A stretch of 64,000 nt of DNA from Eurosta solidaginis (taxonomy: Eukaryota > Arthropoda > Insecta > Diptera > Tephritidae): the NCBI RefSeq assembly GCF_040869045.1, contig NC_090319.1:62716779-62780778 (forward strand). The letters are read 5' to 3'. This document shows positions 12,355 through 24,660 of this stretch, piece by piece (position 1 is the first letter of the stretch; each line of letters starts with the position of its first letter). The notes under the pieces were generated by a model. That model saw nothing but the letters and a program-made list of their open reading frames with translations. It searched no databases and was not told where the DNA came from. The position numbers and the translations under genes were made by a program.

Positions 12355-13545
12355 TAGCTATTTACAGAACCGTTGCGTTGCAACGATGTAGTTTCCAATG
12401 AGACCGCTCTTTTCCCTGGATAAGTGTTTCGGTGCACCTAGTGAGCGGTGACCGAAATACTATTGCATGAGGTGTCCCGATGGCTCCACTTCGTCGTCCT
12501 CCATGCAGCTGCAGCAGGAGATATTTTCCAGTATGTTGAGACTTACACACATGGCACGCCAGAACTTCAATCACCATTAACTTTGGTAAACCCTAAAAGA
12601 TCTCGCTACCCTGCAATATATTACGTTCACCCAGCGTTTGCTTAGCTGACTCAAGACTCGTCAACAGGAAGCAGATCACAGTTGGCCAGGAGTACTCCGT
12701 ATTCGCTAAAGGCCTCTTTATTCGGTTAAGTTGCCTATGCGCGCTGGGAGGGATTTGCTGTAACCTCAGTTTGGAAAACGCTGCAGTGAACAGGCAACTT
12801 AAACTAGCGGCTTATATTCAGCTCCTGACAGAAAATCACTCCTCCAACCTTACCATCCAACTTTGAGCCATCCTCGAAGCAGTTATTAAATGCACTGCGC
12901 CATAATAATTCCATTCCACAGCTTCTCTCTCGAGGGGATGACTATTCTGAAGCTTACACAGCATGCAGTTGTTGGCACACAATGGTTCATATTTCTGTCT
13001 TATCTGGAATGAAGCCAGGATTAGTAGGAATGCTCTAGACGAGAAAACCCATAGCTCATGTCACGAAGTCTCATCAGTGTCCGGGCCGCTGCCATCTTAT
13101 CTGCAATATCCACCTGATCTTTGCTCAGCATGGTATTCAATACCAAGTTGGGTGTTATTCTTAGAGCACCGCTGATACCAACCACCTCTTTATTATGTAC
13201 TGAGACAAACATGCATGTAATACTCGTTGTGTTAAGTTAGTCCCATTCAACCAATATCCCATAGAGTAAGATCGGCTTGACTACTATTTCATAAAGCCAG
13301 TGTTTCACCCTTGGCGAGAGTTCCCAGCTTTTGTCAACGGCTCTACTTCAGCATTACAAGGCAATCCATGCCTTCCTAGCCTTATATACACATTTCCTCT
13401 CCAGGAGAATTTCCGCTGCAATATAACACCCAAATATCTAATCTTATCATACCAACGGTAATAACCCAATCGAGCTTGTTCTCCACTAACGAAGAGCAGA
13501 ATTTTCAATAGTGACGTCATCGAAATTTCCATAATCCGAGTTGGG
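12355..13545 (-). pseudogene. Non-LTR retrotransposon ORF2, 3' fragment (RT C-terminus, RNase H, zinc-knuckle-like tail)
   Basis: On the minus strand, frame-shifted segments run from a post-RT region (IRYLGVILQRKFSWRGNVY, about 13440) through HWLYEIVVKPILLYG (about 13290). It continues into an RNase H opening (EDGSKLDGKVGG, about 12870) and a Cys-rich tail (CCSCMEDDEVE, about 12525). Several stops and frameshifts break it. The RNase H domain points to the I/LOA/R1-like group rather than jockey or CR1. Open frames listed across it on both strands are parts or shadows. Confidence 0.75.
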
Positions 13546-13559
13546 CTTTTGATTTCATG

Positions 13560-14520
13560 CTAACATGCCGTATTTAGTCCCATTACATACATAGAAAAAT
13601 TGCTCTAAAATACCAACATAAAAATGACTCCCCTCTGACGCATTTTCAACATATGTAACTTTTAACTTTGTATGCATATTTTATGAACTTTTTCCATTAA
13701 CTTGCAGTTTCTGAGAAAAATGCCTGAAACATCCACTTAACTGAAGCTTTATGACCATACGCCTGAAAGCATAATAAACTTAACAGGAGCAATTTGTTAA
13801 ATTAAAGCGAAAAACGAGCACAAATTTTAAAAGTCATTTGCACCCAAGTTATGTAAGTTAAGCCACGCAACCCTCAAATCGAACACGTAAAAAAAAGAAC
13901 GAAACAAATAAGGAAACTATTTAAAATGACATTTAACGGTTGCATTTACATTTGTACTTACAAGAAAACACATCAATTAAATTGTCACTTCTTTGTAAAT
14001 AACAACAACAAAACAATTTGTCGCCCATAAAGTATTTATAATTGAAAAGAATGTCATATTGGCTGATTCGAGTACACGAACCTTTGGTGACGTTTATGCC
14101 ACTTGAAAAGTCTTGACATTGCCTTGCCATTGAGACCCCCACCACTTGCTCTTCATTACGTACATAAATACTCAGCTAAGTTCAGCTCGCATTTTTGGGC
14201 AATTGAAGTTTAATTGTAGCGCATGCAAATTATATGATATAATAAATTTTCGTATATTTGTCAATAAATTGTGCTGTGTAAGTATTTCTTGATTAATTCG
14301 TGGCGTTCCAATAACTTATTGAAGGATCATAAAATTTAGGGGATAGGGAAAGTAAACAAACAAAATCGACATGCGATGCGTAGTTTATGAGTGGGTAACG
14401 AATTAAAAGGATTAAAGTGGCCTAACACTTGAGCTTTTATTAATTTGTTCGATGTTTCGGGCTATTAAGTCAAATTTGTACAACTTTGCATATATGGAAA
14501 GATCAGAGCTTCTGTATTTA
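13560..14520. other. No gene seen
   Basis: AT-rich, with no recognisable repeat family. The 70-codon minus frame at 13933-14145 has no known motif. Confidence 0.5.
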
Positions 14521-14523
14521 TAT

Positions 14524-15050
14524 TGTGACGAATATTAGCAACACTAAGGGATACAATCATCTCTAAGCCAATACTAAGCAGTGACTTGTAGGCATATCAA
14601 CAAATCAATCATTATTTCTATACATATGTCCATACAAGCAGCGGAGAGAAAGGCCCATGCATATATCTGAGATACTCCCAAAAGTAGGCAATTATCTGTG
14701 GAAGTATAACTCACATATACACGCGCATATGGCTATGCGAGAAGCTATAATAATCGTGCATCTGTAGTTATAGCTGAGAAATTTATAGCTGGTAAACGAG
14801 TAGTAAATTCTAGAAATAGAAACGTCTAGAAGTATGCGAACGAGACATCACAGAGTATAAAAGGAGTTAAAGCTGAGTAATCAGTAATCAGTTTGATTTA
14901 AGCACGCTATCTGTTGAGAAGTGGAAGTGTTATTGTGAAAGTAGTCTAATAAAGACCATTTTGCATATTGGAGTTATTTATTCAACAGTTTAGGGATTCG
15001 AACGTTGGCAAAAGGTTGCAAATCAGAGGAAATGCACTAAATTCGCTTCA
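14524..15050 (+). mobile_element. Solo LTR, family L, copy 1
   Basis: Starts TGTGACGAATATTAGC and ends AAATTCGCTTCA (decayed from GTTACA), flanked by ATAT at both ends. It contains a TATA-like AGAGTATAAAAGGAG near 14855 and an AATAAAGACC polyadenylation-type motif near 14950. It aligns end to end with the LTRs at 16798, 50536 and 60995. No primer-binding site or gag/pol follows, so it is a solo LTR left by recombination. TSD and termini fit a Ty3/gypsy-type element. Confidence 0.85.
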
Positions 15051-15054
15051 ATAT

Positions 15055-16545
15055 ATATCGTTGGTCTCATGGAAGATTAAAACATCTCATTATTCGCGTG
15101 TACGCTCGTTTGTATCGCAAACCAACATGATTCAAATACGATAGTTACCAACTCGAACAACGGGTTAGGGGCCTTAAAATGGAAATTGGAAATGAATATA
15201 TAGCTAAACTATTCATTTTATAAAATATTTCAACCGAAGTATTATAAATTGCAGATCTTGGGAAGTGGACGATTAGGACGATCTTATAGATTATACATAC
15301 ATAAAAGCTAAAAATTTAAATTCCCACTCTGATCCCCCCCTCGCCCCTCCCCCCTGGATCCGCCACTGCCTATATAGCATACCTCTTACAAATATTACGT
15401 TTACAGATTTCCCCGTACCGTGAGCAAAGATTTTTACACATCAGTAATTATTCGCCCTCACTTCACATATATGATTATTCTCTTTCGTTTAGAAGCCGCT
15501 GAATAAGCAGAGTATTAACATCGAAAGAGGCTATCTCTTATTTAGTGTTGGCAATATATTTTGTTTGTTGTTAGATTCAAATAATTAATTAATATTTATA
15601 TAGCATATTTACGAATTATTTTTTTAATAGTAACGCGTTGCTCGTTAATCAAGGACCACTAATATGCCTTAACTCTAATCAACACAGCCACAATTTAAAT
15701 TTCGGTGGCTACTGCTCTGTGCTTAATATATACCGTTTCCCCGATAGGCAAAGCAGTCTAAACTTTTGAAGCAAAACCTATGATGAGATGCAAGATGATG
15801 CCGCACTGCGGAACATTTCCGTCTTCATGAATTGAATTGAATTCCGAACATAATAGTCTACTCGAAAGTGCATTTTCTCTATGCGATATACATATGTACA
15901 TAGGCAACAAAAATTTAATAACATTTAGCTCTATTTTATGCCTGGCGCTTGGGTGAAAGGTGATTTGCAAACAACATTCTTTTCGTTAAATACTCATTTT
16001 GCATAGTCACATAAATATTATCATTCTTACAAATAAGAATATTTACTTGAGCATGCGTATGCTTTCATTTCCAATTGCACGCACCACAATCTGCTATTTA
16101 TTTCCTTGCCAGGTGCGTCAGTGGCGTCAGTCTTATGTAAATGCTTGTCATTGTCCGGTATCGGGTTGCATAAATTATACGAACTCAGAAGTTTTACTTT
16201 CTCATTTACAATGTGTGTTAATGTAATTCAAAACTTGAGTTTTAGTGAATTTTGTAATGAGTTCCGCTCTCCTTTTGCATTAGGAGAATCTAACGGGTAC
16301 GAAGTCAAAGGTTAAAAAAGTTAAATAAAATCTAGCAATATTTCAGAGAAAAAAAATGTTCACTTTACTTCTTGCATTGTTCAGCACATTGTGTCTAAGG
16401 ATTTTCCGAAATCGGACCAGAGTTTTATCCGGAGCTAAGAATATTGTCTTTTTTCTAGTATGTGAAATAAATACGTATGTTGCTACTGTGGGTTAAGTAA
16501 AATGACAATATATTCAAAAATATAATTAATTTAATAGAATAATAT
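15055..16545. other. No gene seen
   Basis: AT-rich, with a C-run near 15335-15360 (CCCCCCTCGCCCCTCCC, then GGATCCGCCACTGCC) that looks like the end of an unidentified TE. Short frames are unrecognised. Confidence 0.45.
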
Positions 16546-16622
16546 TCCCTGAAGAAGACGTGGGAACGTCGAAACGTTTGGAGGGGAAAAAAGAAAGGAT
16601 GATTTTCCGACAGGGTGGATAA

Positions 16623-16773
16623 ATGATGTATATTGGAACGACTTTCCGTCATCCCTTGTCAAATTTGGTTTCGAGACAAAAATCGACACTGATGATGACA
16701 CAACGCCGAAACCGGTTTGTCTCGAAACCAAATTTGACAAGGGATGACGGAAAATTGTTCCAATATACATCAT
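16623..16773. repeat. Long hairpin (58-bp inverted arms)
   Basis: The left arm 16623-16680 (ATGATGTATATTGGAACGAC…) is mirrored at 16716-16773 with few mismatches; the loop is 35 bp. Just upstream is CCTGAAGAAGACGT…ACGTCGAAACG, a small stem-loop whose pattern recurs at about 23880. Probably part of an unclassified retroelement terminus. Confidence 0.75.
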
Positions 16774-16797
16774 TCCACCCGTTCTTTGTTATCATAC

Positions 16798-17290
16798 TGT
16801 GATGAATATTAGCACCATTAGGCTGTTAGTAAGTAATCGTAACAACAAAACACAGGAAGCGGCAACACTTATGTACAAGACAACGAAGAGATATCTCACA
16901 CACATACATGTAGTCATCAGGCGAAGTAGTTACTCACACATACACACGCATATGGTTATAAGAAAATCATGAACTACAAATATACATGTATATAGCTGGT
17001 AATCAAGCATGAGATACAATTGTTCTCGAACTGTTTGCGAAATTACTAGACCGTAGGTGAAAAGAGGGCAAGAGGAGACCGAGAGTATAAAAGCAGCGCA
17101 AGCTGGGTAAAAACGAATCAGTTTGATTTAAACACGCTTTTTTGAAGTACGTGATATTGAAGTTAAATTGTACTACTCCCAAAGTAGACTAAATAAAGAC
17201 CATATTGCAATACTGAGTATTGGAGTTATTTATTCGACAGTTCAGCGATACGAACGTTAGCAGAATCGGAATTCCCCAGAATTCGTTACA
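16798..17290 (+). mobile_element. Solo LTR, family L, copy 2
   Basis: 493 bp, TGTGATGAATATTAGC…GAATTCGTTACA, flanked by ATAC on both sides (16794-16797 and 17291-17294). It has GAGAGTATAAAAGCAG near 17082 and AATAAAGACC near 17193. The termini are intact, making it the best local reference for the family. No internal retrotransposon sequence is attached. Confidence 0.9.
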
Positions 17291-17294
17291 ATAC

Positions 17295-17980
17295 ATATGA
17301 AGTATATAAACTAAATAACTTTAAGGAACTGCGTAGCCTTGGTAGCTGTTTTTAACGTTAAATACCCTCAAATGTTTTTGTGCAGTATTCAATTTTTAAG
17401 ATATTTGTACAGAAGCACCAAGAATAGATTAGTTAAGACCGCACTAAACTGATTCAAATACAAATTTACACGAAGTCGACACGAACATTTTCTTATGACC
17501 CAAACAGTAGGTTTGATCTTGTAAGTCCTCAATTATGTGTTAATTATACACAATCACTTCAATGAAATAAAAATTAAACGAAAGCCAATACTTTGCTTTA
17601 TTTCAAAACTAAAGTTTCGTTAAAAATGTTCAGCCCTTATCAGAGCGATGCTGAACGTGAGTTTTTGACGTGAAACCAGAACAAAAAGCCCTAGTGCGGC
17701 CGTCCTTTGTAAATTTGTATAACAGCCTCATGGCTTTCTCAACGTTCACTTCAAGAAGATGCAACTTCTTAGCTGGGTTGTATGACTTTTATGTGAAGCC
17801 TTTAAAATTACCCTTCCACCTGCATGCGATATTGCTTCTTACTTGATATCGACACCTCTTATCCGTGCTTCACTGGATATGTCATTAAGCCTTTAATTAT
17901 TTGCCGAAATACGTCAAATACTACACAACATTTTTCAAACGAGCCATCTTATTCGAAGGTAATTCACTGAATTAAGTCGT
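17295..17980. other. No gene seen
   Basis: Unassigned. A short imperfect hairpin (TTCAGCCC…GCTGAA) occurs near 17630-17655. Confidence 0.45.
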
Positions 17981-17987
17981 GTTAAAC

Positions 17988-18248
17988 GTAGCGGCTGCGC
18001 TGGCTATGCCATGTTATGCGAATGAAAGAGGACGCTCCGGCCAAGAAAGTGTTTCTATCGGAACCCGCCTATGGAAGCAGAGGTAGAGGGCGGCCCCAAC
18101 TCCGTTGGAAGGACCAGGTAAAAAACGATTTAAACTCCCTTGGTGTGACCAATTGGCGCCGGTTGTCAGAGAGAAGGAGCGACTGGCGCGCCTTGATGGA
18201 CGGTCATAACCGTTTAAACGGTTAAGCGCCAATTAAGTAAGTAAGTAA
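17988..18248 (+). pseudogene. RTE-type LINE ORF C-terminus and 3' tail, copy 1
   Basis: Encodes about 78 codons ending in TAA at 18228, with HVMRMKEDAPAKKVF, SRGRGRP and LRWKDQVKNDLNSLG. These are the terminal motifs of RTE-like LINEs. A short 3' UTR ends AATTAAGTAAGTAAG. 5'-truncated, as is usual for target-primed retrotransposition. Related tails are at 44801 and 51780. Confidence 0.75.
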
Positions 18249-18379
18249 TTCAATTACGCACTAATTGCTGATTCGGAAATAACAATTTCAACAATCAAAT
18301 CAACAAAAAGAAAAATCATAACGTAAGTCATATTTAATATTGTTAATTTAACTAAAATATTAATCTGCCTATAAGAATA

Positions 18380-18797
18380 CCTACGAAAACTGTTAAAGTA
18401 ACAGATTTTCGTCAATATTATTGTAAAAGTAAAGGCTGTTGATATGACAAATATTTCTGTAGCACAAAGCAGTGAGCGGCGTGAGCGTAAGTTTCGCTTT
18501 AATATAAGTTGCTGTATTTGCTTTATATTGGGAGTTCGTAGCTGTTGAAATTACCAGTAAAATAAGTTCTTTTAACAGAAAAATCATTTTGATTGATTGA
18601 TAATATAAATATAATTTTTAGAGAATCTTGTTAATTTGAGATCAACAGTTCCTCTTCTGTCGGAATGACTAAACAAATTCGTTCTCTTGACGAAAAGTCG
18701 GTTGAGTTAACCATTAGGACATAAATTTTACTGAATGTTAATTCGAGAACAACAAACCCGTTTAGTTGATTTAACTAGCGTCATTTCTTTCGTTGTA
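18380..18797 (+). mobile_element. TA-flanked MITE (CACTGAAAGAAA family), diverged copy
   Basis: Segments such as GACTAAACAAATTCGTTCTC, AACAACAAACCCGTTT and the end GTCATTTCTTTCgTTG align in the same orientation as 24180-24660. The left end is not resolved. Confidence 0.6.
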
Positions 18798-18799
18798 TA

Positions 18800-19514
18800 T
18801 TAAAGGGAAGCAAAAAAAATTATTCAAGTTTTATTGAAAAGTTTTACCCCGATTATTGAGTTAAAAAGTTTAATTAATAGAAAGTGTGGAAAAAAGGAGC
18901 GGACTTCTCAAAAAACGCCCGCAAGCAGTTGTTTTTGGCCAAAGAGTTTTCGTTTACCCTAAACATGGTGTGCTCTTGTATAAAATTTACTTCCTATCCA
19001 CATTTAATTTGATCAATCGTATGACTTACAATAAATTCTATTTTTAAGCAATAAAAATTTATATTTCTTTCATTTCTCTGCGCCACTAACTCAAGTGATT
19101 TCGGTATACTAATACCCCCGCCTATAATTAAATCGCTAATATATTGTCTCGAAATTTATTTAACATGAAATGTTTATGTGCTTTTGTGTGCGAAAAATTT
19201 GCAAAAATATTTTTGACTAAAATGTTGTTGTTTTAAATTGCAATATTTAAATTAAATTGCTTCACAATGAGAGTAGTCTGTTGACTGAAAAATGTCAAAT
19301 TAAGTCAAATTTGATGTGACAAGCTGTCAACGGGTATTTAGATGGACTATTATAATAAGATGTATTAGTAATAAGTAGTACAATGCCATCCGAAATAATA
19401 TGCATATATTTATATAAAATACAATATACATTACGCATATAACAATGTATATTTGCAGAGGAGTCCGAGTATTGCAAATTTACATTAAAATTTGTGTTTT
19501 GAGTTTTTCACTCA
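18800..19514. other. No gene seen
   Basis: Very AT-rich; no repeat family recognised. Confidence 0.5.
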
Positions 19515-19610
19515 GGCCCGGTTTTTCAGTACAAGTTAAACTCAGTTTGTCAGTTAAACTTGGCTTAACTTAATCTACAGTTTTTCTGTTGAAGTTAAAA
19601 CTGAGCTTAA
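19515..19610 (+). repeat. Fragment of a GGTTTTTCAGT repeat
   Basis: GCCCGGTTTTTCAGTACAAG followed by AAACTCAGTTT motifs. A second left end occurs at 53708 and a probable right end (TTACTGAAAAAACC) near 24775. This suggests a MITE-like family, but no complete copy is seen. Confidence 0.45.
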
Positions 19611-19676
19611 GGGGGGTGGTTAAATTTTAGCAAACTTATCAGTTATCTGCGTTCGGTCGCAATTTCGTCGAATACA

Positions 19677-20485
19677 CCCAACAAACATTTGGGCTTGAGA
19701 ATTGTTTGATAGAGTGGCTCAACTTGAGAATCATTTTTTATAAGCCAAGAAATACTGTTAAAAATAAATAAATGTAAGGCGCGATAACCTCCGCAGAAAT
19801 TTTATGCCAAGCTTCGCTTCCAATTTGGGTCGTGCCACTTTTAATATTTCCTACAAACGAGTTTTCACTAAGAAGCTTTTCATGGCAGAAATACATTTCG
19901 GCGTAGAAAAAGTGTCTTCTAATTAGAAAAACTTGTTTTTAAAATTTTAGTGTTGCTTTGGCCGGGGCGTGAACCCAGGACCTTCGGTGTGGTAGGCGGA
20001 GAACGCTACCATCACACCACGGCGGCCGTTGAAAATAAGATAGTTCTCAAATTGTACTCAAGTGTTGTTCTCTAATTGGAATCAAATATAAAATTTTATC
20101 CTAATTTACAACGCTTCAATGTAGCTACCAACCAGGTGTTTATTTCTCACAATAAACTGATGTTGTCTTTAGCGGTACCACCTTGGAGAAGATTTTTTTT
20201 TCAACTCCACCTCAACTCGATAACCAATGTAGTATATCAAGTGGAGAAATATTTTGGATACTCATTTATGAGCTGCACATCTCTCAAAATTTCCCAAATG
20301 TTGGAGAATAATTTGAGAATGACGTTAGCGATCAACTCGAGAGTTATAAATTTGACGAATGATGTTGGTTATCCACTTGAGCACTTATAGGTTTAAGAAA
20401 AATTAGAGAATGGATATCAACTCCAGATCTAAGTACATATATATTTCTCTAAAGCTATAGAAATATTTTTTCCATGTTTGTTGGG
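19677..20485. mobile_element. TIR element interrupted by a SINE
   Basis: Ends CCCAACAAACAT and ATGTTTGTTGGG form 12-bp inverted repeats. The interior is rich in CTCAA/TTGAG motifs. It is ~540 bp without the SINE inserted at 19759-20028. No target-site duplication is clear. The 104-codon + frame at 20076-20390 lies inside and is not supported as a gene. Confidence 0.65.
19759..20028 (-). repeat. tRNA-derived SINE, complete copy with TSD
   Basis: Minus strand: a head with GCCGTGGTGTGATGGTAGCG and GGTCCTGGGTTCACGCCCC (A- and B-box-like), a ~190-bp body, then GCGCCTTACATTTATTTATT. It is bounded by near-identical GTTAAAAATAA / GTTGAAAATAA, consistent with an ~11-bp target-site duplication. The cleanest copy of the family in this window. 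Confidence 0.85.
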
Positions 20486-20489
20486 TAAA

Positions 20490-21079
20490 CAAAATCCAGC
20501 TGTTGCCGTATCTACAAATTATCTAGATAATAAAAGACCGATTTTGCCCTACAAAAATGCCTACCCAAAGGCGGCCTTAAACCGTGACTTAACAAGTAAG
20601 AAAGTTGCTGTAAGCTGTTGTTGTTTGCTTTGTGTGGTTAATAGTGTTATTAGGCTGCGCAATAATCCATACATATATTGTTGTATTCTGAACTCATTTT
20701 CGTTCAACAGAAGCAAAGAGGATACAGAGGATATCTTTAATGAGCTTGAGTGGGTAAAAATGCAGTTTAGCAGTTGTAACTATAAAAAAAAAATTGTATG
20801 CTAATTTTCGTTACGATTGTGAGATTTTTGTTGACTTTTTGTAAAGAGTAAAAAAGGGGCGGGTCACGCCAGTTTTTAATATTTGTTTGAGTTTTGTTCG
20901 GAGCTCAACCATACCACTACTGTGGTAGAATATAAGTCAAATGTAGTTAAATACCATGGTTCGTTGGTTGCTGTGCTGCCCGGCTATGTAGCCGGGCCCA
21001 AGTAGCGCTCTAGTCGCCATTTTGATGCACTTTCTCCTGGAACCAATTATATTTTGGCTGATGTACCCTGCGTATTGTT
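20490..21079. other. No gene; LINE 3' flank in the last ~230 bp
   Basis: The 108-codon + frame at 20478-20804 is unrecognised. From about 20850 the sequence, including the hairpin CCCGGCTATGTAGCCGGGCC (20979-20998), is probably the 3' UTR of the minus-strand LINE that follows. Confidence 0.5.
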
Positions 21080-23418
21080 TTACTCAAACCACTTGGTTAA
21101 AATAATAAACCTATTGATGTCCTTGATGCGGCAGTTTGGCACCGACCTTAAGTTCGGAAACACATAGTTGCCTAGAATTCGGGACCCAAAATTCGCGAGG
21201 GCTGGGCACTCGCAAAGGAAGTGAGTAACTGATTCCTCGGCACTCTCTATAGCTCCTACACCTCTTATTGTAGGGTATACCCATTCTGCTCGCCTGTAGT
21301 AGTGGCCGTGATTCTGTATATGTCCTTCCTAGACCTATTTAGTAGATCATCGATTCTTTTCTGGTTGCACTCTGGCCAGATTAGTTTGGTGATTCTTCAG
21401 GTGTCCGTAGAGTACCAATCATTGATTGCTATTTTCCTAAGATATGTGAGAATGTCTCTTTTAATTGATGTGAGTGGGCGATACACCGCGATTGCTACCG
21501 TGATTACTAATGATGCTCCTGCCTTTGCTGTTTTATCCGATTTATCGTTGCCGTCAATGTTCCTGTGGCCGGGTACCCAGCTGAGTGTGATAGCTGCCTG
21601 GTTAGCTGCTTCACGTAGCACCCTCTTACAGTTATCGACGGCTTTAGAGGATGTGTACGGTGATTCTACCGTCTTGTTAGGATATCACTGTGGCCATATC
21701 ATTTTTCTTTCCAGAATCTAGACTCCCATAGCCTGACGGCTGTGCTGATCGCCGAATATTTGATGTGGAGAGCCAGTGGCAGCAGGTTAAGTATAACATT
21801 TAGTGCGTCCGTCGGGCACGATCTAAGTGCACCTGTTACCCCTGCGCATGCTGCCCTTTGTATTTTGTCTAGTTTTTTAGTGTTGTATTGCCTGTTCAGG
21901 GCAGGCCACCATGCTTTGGCTTCGTATGCCAGGATGTGCCTTATGACCGCCGTGTAGAGCCACATCATAAATTTTGGCTTTAGCCCCCAATTTCTGCTGA
22001 CTATTCTCTTGCACGAGTAGTATGCGATATACGCCTTCTCTACTCTTTTTTCGATATTGGCTTTCCAATTTAACTTGTTGCCTATTATGACGCCTAGGAA
22101 CTTAACTCTAGTTGAGAGCGAGAGTTCCGTACCATCTAGCGACGGCAGTCGAAATGTTGGTATTTTCGTTCTGTTACTGAACAGTATCAGTTTTGCTAGG
22201 GTTGATGTTGAGGCCGCACGAGGCCGCCCAGGTATGTAGCCTGCGCACCCTGAAGGATGTCGCTTAGCGTGGAGGGAAAAGCCCCCGATTCTGCAATGAC
22301 CACGTTGTCTGCGTATGATACTGCTTTAACACCATTCTTGTCGAGTTCGAGTAGTATCTCGTTTAGTGCAATGACCCAAAGTAGTGGCGAGAGGAACTCG
22401 CCCTGGGGTGTACTTCTACCTACTTTGCGGGTCATTGTCACTGAGCCCATATCCGCTTGTATGTTTCTGTTTTCCAGCGTTGATTGAGTCCATCCACAAA
22501 TGTGGTTGTCAACTCGGGCCCTTTGCAGGGCTTTCACAATTGTGCCGGTATCGATGTTGTTGAAGGCGATTCTATATCTAGGAAAGCTGGTAGTGTGAAT
22601 TGTTTGTAGTGTAGAGTTCTTTCCACAAAACCCGTTAGCTCATGGAGGGCGGTCTCCGTAGATCTTACCTTCATGTAGGCGTGTTGGGCCTTTGACAGAT
22701 TTGGTCCTGTTATTATTGATCTAATATAGATATCCAAAAGCCTCTCAGGGATCTTGAGCATGAAGGATGTGAGGCTTATTGGCCTGTAGTCTTTGGCTTT
22801 TTCGTGTATGTGTCTGCCCGCTTTTGTCAGAAAGATTACTTTTGTTTTACTCCAGCTTTGTGGAATATAGGTCAGGGCGATACTCGCTCTGTATACCGTT
22901 TCCAGCCAGAGGATCATTGGATCACCTAGCTTTTGTAGCATTACCGGGATAACGCCATCCAGACCGGGCGATTTATATGGAGAGATGCCATTGATGACAA
23001 ACCTGATCTTTTCGCTGTCTGTTATCCTATCCAGTAAGCCTTCTGAGGGCTGAGAGTTCCTGCAGAGAGATTCTTTTAAAGGTGCTAGATCGCATCCAGG
23101 GAAGTGAGTATTGATGAGTGTGCCCAGGGAGTCCTCTGCTGGGTTTGTCCATAGGCCTATCTCACTTCTTACGAAGTGATTATTGTGGTGTTCTTTGGAC
23201 AGAATTTTACTCAGTCTGGAGGACTCGCGAGTGTTTTCCATTGAGGAGCAGAAGGATTGCAAATACCATAGAGTTGCAAACTTTGTCAAAGCTAGAACTT
23301 TAGGAAAAGCGGGCGTAGTTTTTAACCGATTTTGATTGTCTTCACTCAGTCTATATAATTTGGCAAGGATAGTGTCTCTGCCAGATTTCAATGTAATATC
23401 TTTAACGGCTTGTTAAAC
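21080..23418 (-). pseudogene. Non-LTR retrotransposon ORF2 (RT + RNase H), 5'-truncated and frame-shifted
   Basis: On the minus strand it runs from pre-RT sequence (FCSSMENTRESSRLSKILSK) through RT motifs SPGLDGVIPVMLQKLG and DYRPISLTSFMLKIPERLL. Next are GEFLSPLLWVIALNEIL and YADN (the usual YADD changed to N). A post-RT part (AVIRHILAYEAKAWWPALN, about 21930) precedes the RNase H part (SWVPGHRNIDGNDKSDKTAK, about 21570). A Cys/His tail (ESVTHFLCECPAL) ends at a stop at 21080. At least two frameshifts plus the YADN change mean it is dead. The endonuclease half is absent; the 5' break abuts a family B-like repeat. I/LOA/R1-like by its RNase H. Confidence 0.85.
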
Positions 23419-23419
23419 T

Positions 23420-24179
23420 TCCAAATTTTCTTCTTCTAAAAGTAGGTGGTGCCACGCCCATATTCCAAAAATTTTTGGAATTTATATTTTGCGTTATAAA
23501 AACAATCCACTACCAAATTTCATTAGCATAGCGGTTTTAGTTTTTGAATTACATATCTAATTTTTTTCATTTTTCTAAATTTTCTATATCGAAAAAGTGG
23601 GCGTTCTTCTTCTTTTTCAATTTCATTCAAATTTAAAAAAACTAATCCCAAAGCCCTATTATTTAAAATATTTATATTTGACCATTTCTGCACAATGCAG
23701 AAAACAAAATATTTATACAAAACAACTGAACAAGGAAGAACGCAGTAATTTTGAGTAAGAATCTGTGATTTAAATAATTGTGTTGTATATGTACTTTTGT
23801 TTGTATATGTAATTATTATTAACCCTCTATTGTAATGCAAGGCCTTATATACTAAGTTTTATGTTTTTTATCATTAGGCCCTGAAGAAGACCAAAATAAA
23901 AGGTCGTTGGCGAAAAATAAAAAAGGCGTTTTTCTAATTTATTGGACTGTAAAGCCGTAACCAAAAACAAATTTGCGTGGTTATCGTCCGATTTAAGCTC
24001 TTTTTCAATACCAATCTGTTCTGGGTCCAGATAAGCCCGTATACCGAATTTGGTGAAGATATTGTTAACGGACGGACATACAGACAGACGGACGAACATG
24101 GCTTAGTCAAATTTGTTTTCGCTGCTGATGATTTTGATATATGAAAGGCTATATATAACTCAATTTCTTTATACTTGTA
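23420..24179 (+). repeat. Family B-related dispersed repeat, 5' part
   Basis: Contains GGTGGTGCCACGCCCAT, ATATCGAAAAAGTGGGCG, CGGACGGACATACAGACAG and GACGAACATGGCT, then GATTTTGATATATGAAAGG. It resumes at 24661 after the MITE. The order matches the 3' half of family B (43735-45600), but the wording differs. A ~250-bp stretch at 23640-23890 is specific to this copy. Confidence 0.65.
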
Positions 24180-24660
24180 CACTGAAAGAAAAATACTGGT
24201 AAAATCAACCGAAATACGGGTCAATTCCACCGAAATTTCTGTCAATTTTTATCCATCGCAACAAGATGTTGAATCAGCTGCGCACAAATTGTTGATTCGT
24301 AAGTGACCGTTTTAGTAGTCAAATAAACAAAAAAAGTTGTTGCGACTGCTTTGTACGAAAGTACCTATGTTGCGGCATTTGAAAGCAGATGAGTTTTCAC
24401 TGACATTTTTGAAATGACCAGTGAGATCAGTTGTGTTAACAAAAAAATCAGTTAGATTGATTAGGAATCTGTCAATTTTATAGAATTTTGTTAACTTAAG
24501 AGCGACAGTTTCTCTTCTGTCGAAATGACTAAACTAATTTGTTCGCTTGACAAAGAACTCGGTCGAATTAACCATAATTCGATCAATTTCACCGAATCTC
24601 CGTTAAGTCAAGAACAACAGAACCGATTTGTTAATTTTACTAGCACCATTTCTTTCAGTG
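24180..24660 (+). mobile_element. TA-flanked MITE (CACTGAAAGAAA family), intact copy
   Basis: 481 bp with ends CACTGAAAGAAA and TTTCTTTCAGTG and TA on both sides (24178-24179, 24661-24662). It splits the family B-like phrase CTTGTA|TACAACC, which is uninterrupted in the reference phrase, confirming the boundaries. No ORF. TA duplication suggests Tc1/mariner-type mobilisation. Confidence 0.9.

Noticed and set aside
16549..16577. Canonical hammerhead ribozyme
   Set aside because: The stem II register needs an extra A after CTGAAGA, and no matching stem I/III was found.
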